A program made the position numbers and the translations under genes. DNA of 6,777 bases from an uncultured Bacteroidales bacterium (GTDB lineage: Bacteria > Bacteroidota > Bacteroidia > Bacteroidales > JAUNSR01), in contig CAMTOT010000160.1 in NCBI GenBank assembly GCA_947074165.1, positions 1-6,777 of the forward strand, given 5' to 3'. Positions 6,703 through 6,777 of this stretch are shown here, piece after piece. How positions within the stretch are numbered: position 1 is the first letter of the stretch; each line of letters opens with the position of its first letter. The notes beneath the pieces are model-generated. The model saw nothing but the letters and a program-made list of their open reading frames with translations, was not told the origin of the DNA and searched no databases.

Positions 6703-6777
6703 TTATAATGTAATGCTTATACCTACAGAATATGTCTTAGGAGAAGGGTAGCGTCCGTTGTCAAGACCGTATACATT
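6703..6777 (-). CDS. SusC-like TonB-dependent outer-membrane transporter, C-terminal fragment
   Basis: Reading leftward from the window edge, 24 codons followed by TAA (6705-6703) encode NVYGLDNGRYPSPKTYSV and then GISITL. The pattern of a Tyr-Pro turn, a P..(K/R)TYS(V/L)G strand and an aromatic- or hydrophobic-ended terminal beta-strand is the standard C-terminus of SusC/RagA TonB-dependent receptors, whose last strand closes the 22-strand barrel. A complete SusD gene immediately downstream makes the call firm despite its short length. The usual final residue of such barrels is Phe; here it is Leu, a minor departure. This transporter would import the oligosaccharides made by the surface GH26 enzyme, powered by TonB. 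The plug domain, any N-terminal carboxypeptidase-like extension and the signal peptide lie outside the window. Confidence 0.92.
   Translation of the reverse strand, partial: NVYGLDNGRYPSPKTYSVGISITL

Overview
This window is part of a Bacteroidetes (most likely Bacteroidales) polysaccharide utilization locus (PUL). Every supported gene lies on the minus strand, so transcription runs from high to low coordinates. The phylum assignment rests on several things: the SusC/SusD pair, four consecutive lipoproteins with acidic residues after the lipobox cysteine, A/T-rich leaders without Shine-Dalgarno sequences, and a moderately low G+C content. The genus cannot be fixed from the sequence alone.

Layout in transcription order: (1) the last 24 codons of a SusC-type TonB-dependent transporter (6777-6703); (2) a complete SusD-like glycan-binding lipoprotein (6632-4929); (3) a 412-residue surface glycan-binding lipoprotein in the SusE/F position (4909-3671); (4) a second, 698-residue surface glycan-binding lipoprotein with six tandem IPT/TIG-like Ig domains and a C-terminal Trp-rich domain (3649-1553); (5) a GH26 endo-beta-mannanase lipoprotein with an N-terminal bacterial Ig-like domain (1493-135); (6) the first 41 codons of a GH130 glycoside phosphorylase, resembling 4-O-beta-D-mannosyl-D-glucose phosphorylase (125-1, running off the window). 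Gaps are 70, 19, 20-21, 59 and 9 bp, which fits one operon. No stretch above 300 bp lacks a gene, and no RNA genes, mobile elements or CRISPR arrays are visible.

Inferred pathway: the two surface glycan-binding lipoproteins and SusD capture beta-1,4-mannan (or gluco-/galactomannan) at the cell surface. The surface GH26 enzyme cuts it into oligosaccharides, probably including mannobiose, and SusC/SusD import them. In the known Bacteroides mannan route, mannobiose is epimerised to mannosylglucose and then phosphorolysed by GH130 to mannose-1-phosphate and glucose. The epimerase and inner-membrane transporter expected from that route are not in the window and may lie beyond position 1.

No wholly new system is evident. 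The least explained parts are the six-fold IPT array protein, its divergent relation to the neighbouring binding protein, and a perfect 10-bp stem-loop in the gap just ahead of the mannanase gene.
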